Notes: generated by a model not told the origin, from the letters alone. Numbered from the stretch's first letter, positions 23,275 through 35,959 are shown. The stretch: 64,000 nt of DNA from Microthyrium microscopicum (GCA_010405405.1 MU004232.1:1011481-1075480), one strand, 5' to 3'. Translations and numbers: made by a program.

Positions 23275-24731
23275 GTCCAAAGATAAACAAATAGGATTAT
23301 AATCGTATGATATTTTTGATATCTATGATCGTATTCAGGGTTTTTCGCTACTGCAATTCAGCAAGCGAGTATTGCGTACTTTAAACCTGCGTTAAACTTG
23401 CGTTAGAACCAACTTTCTAAAAGTCCAACAGTCGTTGTGCCGCTGGTGACGTTGGGGATCTGAAGATCAATTGGCCTAGATTTGAGCAGAAGGCTGTGCA
23501 AGGCTGAGGAAATGCTCCACATTATGCTTGGTTACGTCACTGTGATTGCTTCCATGGAGACTCGGAGAGGGACCAGTCTCTTGGGACCAAGCAGCGTGGT
23601 TGGGAAACGTGTTTTTTATGGATTATCTGGGATTGCTAGAGGAATGGATGGAGTAGTCGGCTGTGGAATTTGTATGCAAGAGGTATAGGTCGGTTTGGAG
23701 CGAGTGAGTCTCATCTGGTATGAATCTCAATATTTGTATCAGTCAACTTTCAGGCGGTGACACCTTGTTCGAAATCTAAGCTACTGTTTGTATGCAATTG
23801 CAGGATGCAATCTCAGATATTTCTCTTGAATGATACTGAAAATCATTGCGATTGTTACTAAGGCCGACATAGTCAGAATCTCCCAGAAACCAATGCTCAA
23901 GTGCGCTCAACCAGACGGTCAAAATTGTGATACCCCATCCAAAAGTAGAGTATTTGAAGCCGTTGGTTTTTCTAAAAACACAATTTAGTACATCTTCTTT
24001 CGAATCTCCATTTTTTCAATCTAGCGTATTGTCTGACAAGACTGTCAATCAATGATTATGGAACCAGCCTTACGATCAATAGTACGACGCCATGAGAATT
24101 TACACATGTACCAAGTCATACCAATTGACAATTTGACCAGGACCTCCAAGCTTTGCCACCAAATCAGCGGGTCTTTCATCAAAGCACAGAATGAACACCG
24201 TTTACATCGACTTGCTTCGATTTTAATTCATCGTTCAGGGAATTTGTAAACATATACAAAATCAATACATGGGGGTGTCAGAGTAAGAACGTTGTTTGAC
24301 TGCAACCCTACGGAAGTATCATGCACACTTTGCGTGTTCTCCAAGTTGCCAGCGAGGCTGTAACAAAAGTTGGTGATACATTTATAATGTACAGATTCAA
24401 TAGTGCGAGTAAGGAAAGTACCTCCTACTCTAAGAAGGAACCATTTTATAGCGACACCCCTGGCACTGGTCTGATCGGAGGGGTTGCCGCTGCGAGTCAA
24501 CCGTCAACCATCAACCACCTTCTCCACATCTCCACCTCCACTTTCAACATCTCCATCTTCCACTCAACTTGCTTTTCTTCTTTCAGCCGGGTCAATTCAA
24601 GTACAGAGCGCAACAATCCCCTCTCGCAACAGGAAATCACTCTCTCGTCTTACTTTATACCCGACTCTTTGGAATGACTACTATATTTCCTAAAGCCAAC
24701 TGCTAGTCACCGAGAGCGGCTCGTGGTCAAT
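23275..24731. other. intergenic region, one ambiguous open patch
   Basis: 1.46 kb. A minus-strand patch at 23971-23776 follows a good acceptor (TTTTTAG) and reads as a hydrophobic helix with a polar tail, but no clean upstream exon could be joined (see findings). The last ~250 bases are C/T-rich and look like the promoter and leader of the F-box gene. Confidence 0.35.
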
Positions 24732-26206
24732 ATGCCTGCCGGAACCCAATACTCGCCCGATGGGCAAGCTGCGCTGGCACTTTCGAAGCTCGCGCCGAGC
24801 AAGCGCATGCATCGAATACGCTCATCATTGTCTTCCTTTACCTTCCGCATTTCCAAATCGACCAAATCCAAGTCCGTTCGTTGCGACAAGTACGTTATCA
24901 TCACTTCCATCGACCTATCCAACAGCTCGCTAATCTGACAGGAACTTGCTCGATCATCTACTAGCGCTACCAGTTGAATTGCGCATTCTAGTCCTTAACA
25001 ATCTCGACATCCAAGATTTGCTATATCTTCGCCTTTCCTCGCGCGCATGCCACCAACTCGTCGATGACAGCGCTCCCGCTCTGGTCCGCCATTATGCTCG
25101 ATCCCTCACCTCCCTCCATCGTCAGCTATATCCACCACCTCCTCCAGATGGTGCCACCTTCCGCTACCTTATTGACAATGAGCATCGCTTGCGTACGAGC
25201 CGTCATCTTGCCTCGGTCATCGCCGACTTTTTCGAAACAGAAATACTGGGTCTTCGATCATCTCGAGCAAAGCGCGTCTTTCGTAAGATTCGGGTTCAGA
25301 TGATCGAGAGCCTTCTCCCACTGTTCTTTACCTTGGGCCACTTTTTTGAGCTTTATCGATGTATGATACTGGAACGAGCTATGGCACAATGGAGACCGGG
25401 TCAGGCATTCCAGATCGCAACGGGTGGTCCAACTTTATGGGACGATCAAGTTTCCATTCTCAATCGATATGATCACATTCTCATGCTAAATTGCTATCAT
25501 GCATACGGGTACCTATTGCAGGTCTTGGAGTGTCAGCTCCGGTACGTACACTTATAGACCTCATGGTCCTTATATTGAGACTTGACTTTACATAAGACTA
25601 ACATTTTGCAGACCTGGTCGACTTGCAAGCATGATGCGCAAAGTCCAACGATTAAACGCCAACCCAGCAAGAACCCGAGAAGTCGAAGTCCTCCTCATGC
25701 TCGGTGGCATGGAACAAGTGGGTCACGTCCTACAAGGCAAATCATTTGGCGCACGACGCAACGCACTAGACACTTTCATCAAGCATCTCAAACCTACCAC
25801 AAATTCAAACTGGCGCATAATGTGGCAAAATTTAGGTGTTGAAAACGAAATTATCAAACTGGACAAAGTCCCAAACTTACGGCTCCGCTTACCAGCGTTG
25901 CACTTGGTCTGGGTCCCAAGTGCATTGAAGCTTCTTCTGTGCAACAAGATTATCGACCGAGTCGATTTCAACACTGAGACGGCGGCTGTGAGTACACCCG
26001 GAGATTTTGTGTATGATTTGTTGGGATTGGATTATGATCAGTTATGGGTCCCGAACGATCTGGATGACGACGATGCTGACGATGCGGCTGGTTCGGCTAT
26101 CCCCGTGAGGAACGATAGTGTTCAGCATAGTCTTGTGAGTGATGGCGATGCTGAGGTGTCAGATGCAGGACAGACGGTTGAGAACTGTGTTGTACGAGTG
26201 GCATAA
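24732..26206 (+). CDS. F-box protein
   Basis: Three exons: 24732-24889, 24942-25541, 25612-26206, giving 450 aa. After a basic, Ser-rich N-terminus, residues ~53-85 read LLALPVELRILVLNNLDIQD, LLYLRLSSRACHQLV, a clear F-box (LP.E....L..L...DL..L...S). The rest is helical with Leu/Arg-rich stretches (RVFRKIRVQMIESLLPLFF; ALKLLLCNKIIDRVDF) and ends in an acidic segment (DLDDDDADDA). It is likely a substrate adaptor of an SCF ubiquitin ligase through Skp1. No WD40 or LRR repeats were seen, so the target-binding part is of an unnamed type. Intron 1 is 52 nt; intron 2 is 70 nt with a CTAAC branch. Confidence 0.8.
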
Positions 26207-28764
26207 TTCGATGAGTCTGTGAGGTTGACATGGAGACCGATGATTTATTTGTTTACGAATTAGGATACCCCTTATGCGAATGTATTTGATAAGTCTCTTA
26301 GGCAATGAAATCAAACTACTACATAATTGATGCCTCATGGTCAATATCTCCAAAATTACGATGCACAATCTACGTAATCCCACCGCCTCAGAAAATTATT
26401 CTCAGGCTGTAATTGTGATGCTCTATCGCCCTGTTCATCGAGATACCCACCTGTCATCGAAATATCCAGCTGCCATTCATATAACTGACGGGATCATCCA
26501 CGTAGCAAATCAAACTGGACAGTGAATGCTCCAAGCGTGATGTCGTTCATCAATATCGAAATATAGGGTACCGTGGCCTGGCTACGTACATTTAGTTACC
26601 AGCTCATTGATCTAGATAATCGAGGTTGCAGGGCAAGGCTGAGACAAAAAGCACTTGCATGTAGAGTAACTTGACCTTGTGGATGGTCTTTCACATGTTT
26701 TTTTATCGTGACAGAGAGGATGGTTCTGGATCCTTGGATGGTTGATTGACCACTCACTGAGCTGGTAATTATCATTTTGACGATCTGGATTAGCTCCCCT
26801 AGTTTTGATGTCGATGCTGAAGCACTATTTGATAAAAATGTAACTGATGGTCCGCTAGAAATTTGATAGTTTGGTAGGTATTTTGTGGATTTTCGCCACA
26901 AGGTAACAGAGCCGCATGATTCTTGGATTCCTAACCTTTTTCATATTCTAGAAGATTGAGTATTGAGATGTGCGGAGCCACGCGGCAGATGATCTCCGTT
27001 CATACCATTCATACGGGGCGCGCGGACATGCGGAGCAAGTGAAGCCGGTATTTTCTCGCGTGGTTCAATTTCACGATACGCAGGGCGGAAAGGGGATTGT
27101 TTGGTTTTATGGACTGTGCGTGATGTTGTTCGATTGAATAATGGATGGAGGCCCGAGGGAAGTGGTGATGTTTGGCAGGGATTTTGAGAGGCTCGCGTGT
27201 GAAGGTGCAGGGTCTTGGATATTTCATGTTGAGCTGTGCTATTACGGAATTGGTATGCATTCAGTTGCTGTGGTTGGTACTCTAGGTCTAGAAGTGGTGC
27301 GGTACTTGTCACTCGGTATATGATGATGTATCAAGTACCGGTACCAGTTTGAAACTTGCAGATGACAGCTGAAAGAAAGGGTCTACCTACGGAGACGATT
27401 CCGTAGATGGTTCGGAAATAGACTTTTTGACGGAAGCGTTCTGCGGGTAGCAAGTATCGTTAGTCTCTTGTTCTGAGTTTGACATAAAGTGACCGGTAAC
27501 AGACGAGTTCACTTTAGTGGTCTAGATCCTTCGATATGCATTCTGTAGACTAAAACAACGGGTTTTCAGCAACCCCGTCTCTGATCAGACCTAAGATGTA
27601 TCGTCGTGAAAGGTAGCGTGCATGTTTAGGTACATGCGATGCCAAGGCCAAGCATATAATTGAATCATTAGCACTAAGGCAAGGCAAGGCAAAAGCCGGG
27701 GGAGAATGCAAAGGCAGGCAAGATTTGCCGTATAGGGACTAGGAATGATTGATGGATAATCATTTATGTCCCCGCTGGTTGGACTGTTCTCTATGGTTTA
27801 AATGGTATTGTGGTCCTGTGGAGGAGTGGTTGATGGAGAGATGGCGCATGCGCATTCCGCAACCGAACTTATCTATTCATTGACAGGCATAGGTTGTCCC
27901 ATGTTTGGTATTTGCAGGTATCATTTTGTCGATACTTATCTTCCAGCAGGGTGTACTGCATAATAGCATGTATACTGTTTTATGGGTAGGTTGTTAATTG
28001 CAAGTAGTATCTTAGGTTTCTAGATTGCAGACGGGAGGATCTTGTCGCTTTCGTTCAAAGATGAGGCGAGTTCTCGAAGTCAGACAAGCTGACGAGGTCA
28101 CTTTTCCCAGATCTCCAAACATTAACAGCACCGATTTCTTTAATATATCGGTGGCTATCTCTCCCATCGTACTTGCCTTTTGTCTTTAACTTTACTAGAC
28201 ACTGTCTTTTATATCATCTTCTTATAAACCTGCTATCCCTGAGTAGGTATTGTGTAATTCCTACTCACACCACAAAGGGTCCATCTAGTGGTCACTCCTG
28301 TTTTCGGACACAGAAGTTGGCATTTAGCACTTTCCACTTAGCACTAGTTGCACGCGACCGTGTATCGGAGGCTCCTTCACTCCTTGGCTCCTGCTGCGCA
28401 TCGTAATAATCCGGCCGGAATCTCATCCCGTGTCGCTCTTGCCTTGTTGTGCCTGCGTCTATCTGACGATCCCCCTCCCTCTGCCTACTACTGCTCCTTA
28501 GTCAGACTGTCTAGGTCTCTTAGCCTCTCTAGCACAAAATCACCACCACGCCATCATCGCCTAATTACTTCACCGCAACATCCTCTCCCCCACACGCCCA
28601 TCGCCTTGCCAGCTACATTCACCACCTAAAGAGTCCTCAATACTGCTGATTCTCTTTCCTTTTCACTCCTCTCACTCACTATCCATCCTTCCTTTTGAGC
28701 TTTTGAATCCGCAACTATGTCTGTGGTTTAAGCTTCTTCTACGCCAGCATCCCAACAAGGGAAC
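26207..28764. other. 2.5 kb gene-poor gap and long leader of LST7
   Basis: No convincing coding exon was found on either strand; frames lack motifs and mostly lack ATG starts. The 300 bp before the LST7 start (about 28430-28690) are strongly C/T-rich, as in fungal core promoters/5' leaders. A short GGCAA tandem sits at ~27677-27692. Confidence 0.4.
28717..28731 (+). promoter_or_regulatory. upstream ORF in the LST7 leader
   Basis: A five-codon upstream ORF (ATG TCT GTG GTT TAA) ends 33 nt before the LST7 start codon. If the leader begins upstream, it could dampen or condition translation of LST7, a nutrient-signalling gene. Transcription start unknown. Confidence 0.35.
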
Positions 28765-30130
28765 ATGGACTTCATAGTAAGCACTCTCCTGCGCTGACTA
28801 CACTCATACATCCTGACCATATTGACCTCAATAGGTTTCTCTCGCTCACTTTTGCGAGACTCATGGTCCCACCACCGTCCTCTGTACTCAACTCTCTCCC
28901 ATATCCTGTCGATCCTGCTTTCCCGTATCCCTTACTCCTTCAAACGAATCCCTATCCAAAAATGGCTCCTTTTCAAGTGGCTTTTGGGATCCTCCATCTC
29001 CCGTCGTAACTCCAGGAACAGGTCCTCTATTTTCTCCCTTTACCTCTCCTCCTACTAGTCCGAGATCGCCCAACGCTGGCTACAATCCTTATTTTGGAAA
29101 CTTCCCCAGTGATGCGGCGAGCGCACGTCGTCTTAGTTTCAGCTCAGAGGCGGATGGCGATGCATGTGATAGCTGCAACTTGATTGTTCCCAAGAACAAA
29201 GTAAAAGGCTTATCTGAGGGTGATCAAAGTCCCATGAAGCAACCGCGCCGTCAAACCAGTAGCACTGTGCTTCGATCTATACATACAATAGCCGCTTATG
29301 GCTCTGCTCCTGGTCCAAATACCAAAGAAGAAGACGAATCAAGTCCAGAAGATACCCCAACTTGGCCAAGTTCAAGATATGGAACTTCTCCAGAAGGATC
29401 TCAAACCTCGGCTGCTGGCTCTAATGGTTCTAGTCCAATCTATCAAACGCCAAACACTCACATCCATAACCTCACATACGTAACGCGACGGCAACCCGAA
29501 TCACAATCTCTTTATTCTCGACTTCGACATTCTTGTGTCCGTACACTCACTAGCGAAAGTCTTCCTCGAGGTTCTCCCTGTGGCGCGTTTTCCTTTGGAG
29601 ATCCAATAGCTGGTCATACAATCGCATACATCTTTCGACTACGAGATCCACGAGCTCGTGGTAAACGTCGGACGTACGCTCTTACCGCTCTTGTTGGTGA
29701 CAATTGCAGAGCTATGGCTGCCTTTGTACCAATCACCAAAGCTTTTGAAGCTATTGCAAACTCAATCAATAACATGGCAGATCAAGTTCTTGAGCGAGAA
29801 TCTATCCTGCTTAATCGACCAAGTGTTGACTATCCACAAACACCACCATTGAGTGCAAGTTTGCCTATGCAACCTACAAGTCCGACATCACCTAGCGGAG
29901 ACCGTTCCAGAACCAGCACTAGTAGCCCTGTGTCAGACGTTCGCCTTGCGGAACCAAGTTCCTTCTTGACCGCAAAGAAGATTGACCCGTTCGGATTTCC
30001 CAGGATGTCAAGAGATGCCATGCGTCCTAAAGGATTACCAGAAATCGTTGGAAGGGAAGACTTCTTTGCAGATTTACATGTCAAGTTCTGTCATATCCTA
30101 TATGAGCTGGTGACAAAGATGCCGAGATAA
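28765..30130 (+). CDS. LST7: Lst7 / folliculin (FLCN) homologue
   Basis: Two exons: 28765-28776 (only 12 nt, MDFI) and 28835-30130, giving 435 aa. MDFI+VSLAHFCETHGPTTVLCTQ matches the folliculin start (xxAIVALCHFCELHGPRTLFC). A CDSCNL zinc-like pair follows (compare CEGCRS in folliculin). Then come SLYSRLRHSCVRTLTSESLP and GAFSFGDPIAGHTIAYIFRL, the longin-domain core (Q..FSIVRQACVRSLSCE...I.FGDEQ.GFVFSH in FLCN). It ends after the N-terminal longin part, lacking the DENN half, as yeast Lst7 does. Lst7 partners Lst4 as a Rag-GTPase GAP on the vacuole for TORC1 amino-acid signalling. The Pro/Ser-rich inserts are fungal-specific. The leader carries a uORF. Confidence 0.88.
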
Positions 30131-30653
30131 AGCATCCTTCTCTTTCCTTGTTTTTGCGCTTCCGTTTTGTCGTTTTTGCATTGATTTATCTGGTGGAGTA
30201 TTTGTTTTCGGGTGGTATGGCGTTCTTCGATGCCTGTTTTTTTGCTGTTCAATACCTTGGCTTCTAGCGGTTTATCGTGACTTTTATGTTGCCAAGTTTT
30301 GTTCTTTGGCCTTTTTATACCCTTACATCAAGATACCCCTTTTCTTTAATCGAACAACAACAGCAACACGAATACACCGAATATAGATCTGCTTTCTAGA
30401 GCAGAAAGTCAGGCTGTTTGCAAACACACAATACCAGGTAAAGGGGCACCAGGAGCATTTGGGATCTAGGATCTGGGCTTGGTTGATGGTAGATTTTGTA
30501 AGATATATTTGTACAGTTATGCAGGATTGCGCGAGGAACGACTTATAATGATGTACCATGAAAATGCAATATGCAATTATTCCCTCAAGTTGAATGAGCC
30601 TCGCCTGTTTTCGTGATCGTTAAAACGTCTTCTTTCATTCCCCTCCATATTTT
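30131..30653. other. convergent 3' region, LST7 / MDM35
   Basis: Facing 3' ends; T-rich after the LST7 stop. No coding signal. Confidence 0.4.
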
Positions 30654-30959
30654 CTAACTTGGCGGTATCCGTCCTTTCACCAAGTGTTCTGCATCTGTTT
30701 CTTGCGCTTCATTCCGTGCTTCTTGAACCATGTTATCTATTCCCCGATCTTTCAGTGCGCGCGTTAGACACGCTGAGTATGTGCGGAAGAGGGAGTCGCA
30801 GTCGTTGGTTTGCGCGCTGCCGCGCAGGAATTTATCGGAGTACCAGCGCAGGAAGCAGGTGTCGTATCTTCTGTGGGGGTGGTTAGTGGTTGCATGTGAA
30901 GATTTGGGGGGGTTGTACTCTTTTGATTCGTTGCATTCGGGTGCTAGGGAGGCTGACAT
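30654..30959 (-). CDS. MDM35: Mdm35 / TRIAP1 twin-CX9C protein
   Basis: Exons 30959-30919 and 30870-30654 (48-nt intron), giving 85 aa. The start MSASLAPECNESKE followed by RYDTCFLRWYSDKFLRG matches Mdm35 (MSASFAPECT...YDSCFNEWYSEKFL). Cys pairs: C..(9)..C in ECNESKERYDTC and C..(9)..C in DCDSLFRTYSAC, the twin CX9C fold imported into the mitochondrial intermembrane space by the Mia40 relay. Mdm35 chaperones the Ups1/Ups2 lipid-transfer proteins for phosphatidic acid and phosphatidylserine. It is divergent from RRP6 across 350 bp. Confidence 0.93.
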   Translation of the reverse strand: MSASLAPECNESKEYNPPKSSHATTNHPHRRYDTCFLRWYSDKFLRGSAQTNDCDSLFRTYSACLTRALKDRGIDNMVQEARNEAQETDAEHLVKGRIPPS

Positions 30960-31309
30960 GATTTTGGCTATGAGGACGATTTGGCCATGGAAAGGGAGAG
31001 GGAGAATTAAAAGAAATAGGCATCGATTTGGAGATCAGGAAAGTCCTCGTGTGACGTCGCTTAGACCGCGGTTAGGCGGGTGGCGCGTGTGCTCGAGCCT
31101 CTGCACCTCCTAGCTGCAGGCTGTAACTTGCATATCAAAATTTATTTATTTTCCTTTTCTAACTTGCAGTTTCACACCTCTTCTTACCAACTCGAGCCTT
31201 GGACAACTCCACACTCATCCACAACTTGAAAGATATTATCGGGCCGGAATAGAAAGAGCTGCGATCAAGGCATTACTTGTAGAATCTTTGCGCAATCGCG
31301 TATCAGATC
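30960..31309. promoter_or_regulatory. shared divergent promoter MDM35/RRP6
   Basis: 350 bp between two outward-facing start codons. An AT-rich core (about 31130-31160, ATATCAAAATTTATTTATTT) lies roughly midway. No named element is claimed. Confidence 0.45.
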
Positions 31310-34183
31310 ATGGCCATGGAGCCCGAGGATGATTTCAGCGCAATGCAAAAGCGCATCACCAATGCGCTGGTCGCGACAACTCGTTCTACCACCCAAGTCT
31401 GCGCTGAGGATCTGGCTTTCTATAGATCTATTGACCCTGCGATTGCCAACGGACTGGACGTTCAACATGCGCGACTACTTGCACTTGCTGAAAAGCTACT
31501 TGCCAATGGCGCTGCAGGTACTGCGATACCTCGCCCCAAACTACCGGATGGTGATTCCCTGGAGACCAATTGGCGCGGCGTTGTTGATGTGATAGATAGA
31601 CTGCTAGAGCGGACTGATACATGTCTGGATGAGTTCAAAGGTGCTCTGAAAAAGGCTCCAGAACAAGTCGCTACGTCAACAACAACATCAGCAGCACCAG
31701 GACATACCACATCCTCCACTCCATATCAAGGAAAGGTACCTCGGAATCTCAATATCATCAAGCCCCAGCGCTTCTTCGAAGAACCACCCAACAACAAGGA
31801 AACCGGCGCCTTCAAGCCCCTCCTCACCTCCAAGCCACATGCCATTGTACCACTGGAAGAAAGTCTGCGACATCAAAGTCCATTCAACATCCAGACGGGT
31901 ACCGAACAGTATGACACTACATTTTATTTATCCACCTATTCTTCTTCTCCCCCCACGATCCAGCTACTAATTGACCAATGTATTAGATATGAGCATCCTT
32001 ACAAAGTTGAGATTGAGCAATATGCGTACCCAAGTTTTGTTACTGCGGCTGCTGAGCCTACCCCTTATCTTGATTATGAGAGCACTAGTGCGACTTATGT
32101 GGACACTTTGGAGGGTTTGGATGAAATGTTGCAGGAGTTGAAGCAGGCGAAAGAAATTGCGGTTGATCTTGAACATCATGATTTAAGATCTTATATTGGT
32201 ATTGTTTCTTTGATGCAGATTTCTACACGGAACAAGGATTGGATTATTGATACTCTCAAACCATGGCGACGACGTCTTGAGTGTCTCAATGAAGTGTTTG
32301 CAGATCCAAATATCCTCAAGGTAATTCAATTTCCTCACCATCCACAAGATGTGGCTAACAACTTATAGGTATTCCAAGGAGCATATATGGATGTTATTTG
32401 GCTCCAACGCGACCTTGGTCTTTACCTGGTCGGGCTCTTCGACACTCACTTCGCCTGTCGAGCTCTCAAATATCCTGGAGCGAGTCTCCAATATCTCCTC
32501 AAACACTTTTGCAACTACGATGCTCAAAAACAATACCAAATGGCCGACTGGCGTATCCGTCCCATCCCCACGGAAATGCTCTCCTATGCTCGTTCCGATA
32601 CCCACTTCCTTCTCTACATTTACGACAACATGCGCAACGAGCTACTCGAAGCTAGCAGTCCAGAAGAAGATCTTCTCCAAGACGTTCTTCAACGATCAAA
32701 GGACTGCACACTCACCCGCTACGAGAATCCAATATATGACTCTGAACGCGGTCTAGGTGCCAACGGATGGTATCGACTATTGCAGCGTACACCAACCATG
32801 TTCACCAAAGAGCAATTCAGTGTCTACCGCGCAGTGCATGCCTGGCGCGATGCTACAGCTCGAGAGGAAGATGACAGTATTAACTTCATCCTTAATAACC
32901 ACAACGTCATGGCAATCGCTCGAGAAATGCCGCTTGATCGCGAGTGGATGCTGAAAATCATTCAGTCTGTTTCACAGCCGGTCAAAATGCGCATCGATGA
33001 GTTGGTCGCTGTTGTCCGCAAAGCCAAGCAGGATGCTGGACCGGAAATGATGGATGTTATGAAGCAGATTGAGAGTCTTGACATTAGTGGTAAACCTGCG
33101 CCGAGTAAGACTCATGGGCGTCAGGCAGTTCCTGTGCCGGTGAAGGAAACGGCAAAGGATGGGCAGAATCAATCGGCTTTTTTGACACCGCCGGTGCTTA
33201 AACGTGCGGTTGAACGGCTGAAGAGTTCGCAGCTTTGGGGGAGTATGTTTCCGTCAAAGCAGTCGAATGGTGCACGACCGGTCATCTCGATGCCGTTACC
33301 TATGCCAGCCGTCACGGCGGAGATTTTTGAGGGGTCCAAGACTGCTCCTGATAGTCCGGCTCCTCAAGTTGAGCATGCATATGTGCCAGCTGCTCAACGT
33401 GCTGCACCGCAAACAGATGATGTGTTTATCATCAAAGGCTCAAAGGGACACAAGCGGAAGCTATCAGAAGTGCAAAAAGACGCTGCCGCAAATACCCCCC
33501 CTGATCCACAGCTAGGCGGCGAAGAAGAAACACGACTCTCCAAACGCCAGCAAAAGAAAGCCGAGCGCAAGCAGGCCAAACTAGACAAAAAACGCGAAGC
33601 AGCCGGCTTTTCCCAACAAGCAGACGAAATGCAACTCGACGCCACCTCCGACATTGACGATGCCATCATCAGTGACCGCGGCGTGCCAGACAGCCGTGCA
33701 GGCAGCGAAGACGGAGAAATTGAAGACGATGACGATAAAGACGATGAGGAAGATTACGAACCCAGCCTAACCCTCCCCACCGCAAAAGGCCAACTCTCTG
33801 CACGAAAACAAGCCAAGGCAGCGTTCAAACTCGCCGTCAAACAAGCGTATGGGCGCGTCGGCGCCCAGTTGGCCGCTTTACCACCGTCCCGCAGTGAGGA
33901 GGAGAAGATGGATCGCAAACTTGAGCGTACGCGTTTGAGGAAAGAGGCGAAGGAGCAGACGAAATTGCTCTTCCCGGCTCTATATCCGCCAGAGTCGATT
34001 GACTATGCGGCGCAGCCATCGTTGATAGTTGGCACGGAGGAGCAGGGCGGTAAGAGAAAGAAGAAGGACAAGGGTGGTGTTAAGAAGGCGGTGTTTGATG
34101 TTTATAATCGGGCGATGGATGCGCCGAAGGGACTTGGGCGGGCGCAGAAGGGGCAGGGGAAGACTACGACTTTTAGTAAATGA
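31310..34183 (+). CDS. RRP6: nuclear exosome 3'-5' exoribonuclease Rrp6
   Basis: Two exons: 31310-32320 and 32369-34183 (48-nt intron), giving 941 aa. The N-terminal PMC2NT-type region (Rrp47-binding in yeast) comes first. The DEDDy exonuclease domain follows: Exo I AVDLEHHDLRSYIG near residue 284, Exo II VFQGAYMDVIWLQRDLGLYL near 340, Exo III MLSYARSDTHFLLYIYD near 408 with the Tyr of the DEDD-Y class. An HRDC domain (about residues 480-565: FSVYRAVHAWRDATAREEDD, SINFILNNHNVMAIA) precedes a basic C-tail with Lys/Arg-rich and acidic patches suited to exosome-core and RNA binding. Rrp6 trims 7S pre-rRNA, snoRNAs and degrades aberrant nuclear RNAs. Confidence 0.96.
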
Positions 34184-35321
34184 GGGTCTTGTGAGAAGGA
34201 TTGGGGGATGGTGTTGGGTGCTGTGGATGGAGGTTATACCCTGATGGCTTCCTGATGGTGGAGGTTATGTTGTTATAGATTGATGGCTACGGTAGATATG
34301 GTAGTCGTGAGAGGTTGCTTTGAAGCAGCTTGAATGGATGTTGATTATTGATTCTTGACTTTTGTACATCTCGCTGCATTTGTTGGAATGAAGTCTAGTG
34401 ATCGCACTATTACCATACATATCTCATTCGATTGTTCTGTTCGCCAGGCTCTTTATCTTCAGCTGTATGTTTGCTATTTCTCTCTTGGTAAGCGGGTTTC
34501 ATTCTCTAGTCATCTGAATTGTCAACACTGTCAACTCTGCACATTTGTTGACTCTTAAAGTGAGCCAACTCAGACATTCCACGATTAGAGACTTATATCA
34601 ACCCAAGAAACTATTGTACAGTTTCGTCTCCATCTCGCTGTACGGAATCTATAAGAGGATGGTAGGAGAATACCATGCTGTCTTTTCTGACTTCTCAGCA
34701 CTACTCACGATTGACGGCTTGCAACCCCCTCAGCTATAAGTCAATGAAACTCGACATCATAAAATGCGAAGAAAGCATCATCCCCCTTGGAAAAATGTTA
34801 GTAGTTGCGACTTTGGTGGGCGGCTAGAGTATCAAATGATCAGCTTTAGGAAGCTCTACATTTTCGTCCATTGCACATTCAGAGGTCTATGTTTAGCGAT
34901 TCGCACGTTGCTAGATGTCGGAACTTTGACCTGCTCAGACCACTGAAGAACAATGCTCGCTCGGGGAACTGTATACATATTGTATATGAAAGACGATGGC
35001 AGCCATCGAGTATGATAGGATCATATTGTCAGCATCAAGCTCCGCCATGTATTTTAAATATCAAACGCTGGAGCGCCAAGTCGACCTGAGTTGAGAGCAA
35101 GGCTCCTGCCTTTTGATATTCTGCTCCTTCCCTCGCACACTTGACTCCTTCCTTCCAGTATCGTCGCTCCTTACTCTTGCAGACGATGCTACTTCCTTTC
35201 TGTTATAGTCCCAAAGTATTGCGTAATTGAATTTCTTGTTACCTTGGGCTGAGTCTTGCAAAGTGTTTGTTCATGTTTCCCTCCGTACTTTCACGATTTT
35301 CAAAAGGCTTGTTTTTTGCAA
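34184..35321. other. intergenic, nothing recognised
   Basis: 1.1 kb between RRP6 and the first zinc-knuckle gene. Only short frames without motifs. The last ~200 bases, T/C-rich, probably hold the promoter of the next gene. Confidence 0.4.
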
Positions 35322-35959
35322 ATGAATGTCAATAACGACGCCCACGCCAACAATGGCATAAACCAGCAGCTGCAACACCAGCAGCAGCAAGAGCAGAACG
35401 TGCGGCTATGTCACAATTGCCAAAGTCCTGGGCACCTCGCTCGCGACTGCCCACGTAGGTTCCTTTAAAGACTGAACAGTGCTTTCCATAGCAATGATCT
35501 AATCATATAACTGTAGAACCGCGTGTCCCACTCGATAATCGTGGACCAACTCTTGGAGCGCCTGCGACCGCTCAGCTTACTGCTTTACTACAGGCGAATG
35601 TTGCGCGTTCGGTTGCGCGTTTGGATCGGGCTCTGGGGAGCAATCTCCAGGCGCTTCGAGACTGGCAGGCGGTACTGATCCACCAAATGGCTTATACTGA
35701 GATGAGTATCTGAAGAGTTCGACTAATAGAGCCATCAAAGAGACCAATAACTTCCGCCCAATTTCATGCCGCTTTGCGGGCAAATGTGGTTGTGGCTCAG
35801 GCCGACACGCTGGCCTTCACGGCTGCTGTCCAAGTATGTGTACCACTTTTATTGACTGGAAATGATCTGATCACATCGTAGCCAGGAGGAGGAAGAAGAA
35901 GAAGACGGGGACGACGGGGACGAAGAGGAAGAAGTGGGAATGGTGTTACTCCACCATAA
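35322..35959 (+). CDS. zinc-knuckle (CCHC) protein A, Arg-rich tail
   Basis: Four exons: 35322-35454, 35517-35671, 35741-35833, 35882-35959, giving 152 aa. A Gln/Asn-rich start is followed by LCHNCQSPGHLARDCP, a textbook CX2CX4HX4C zinc knuckle. Two helical Ala/Leu-rich motifs come next (TAQLTALLQANVARSVARL and SAQFHAALRANVVVAQADTL), then a GGGRRRRRGRRGRRGRSGNG tail. Likely a single-stranded RNA/DNA-binding protein. Intron 2 (69 nt, 35672-35740) is the least certain; the other two introns match those of paralogue B in position and phase. Without splicing the frame closes six residues past the knuckle. No reverse transcriptase, integrase or terminal repeats lie nearby. Confidence 0.65.

Noticed and set aside
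26941-27312. 123-codon minus-strand frame in the gap before LST7
   Set aside because: Starts at GTG, no motif, no linked exons.
27677-27692. GGCAA short tandem
   Set aside because: Only about three units; nothing like a CRISPR array or satellite.
35713-35740. A 24-28 nt intron inside zinc-knuckle gene A
   Set aside because: Implausibly short; the 69-nt intron 35672-35740 keeps the frame and has a CTAAT branch.
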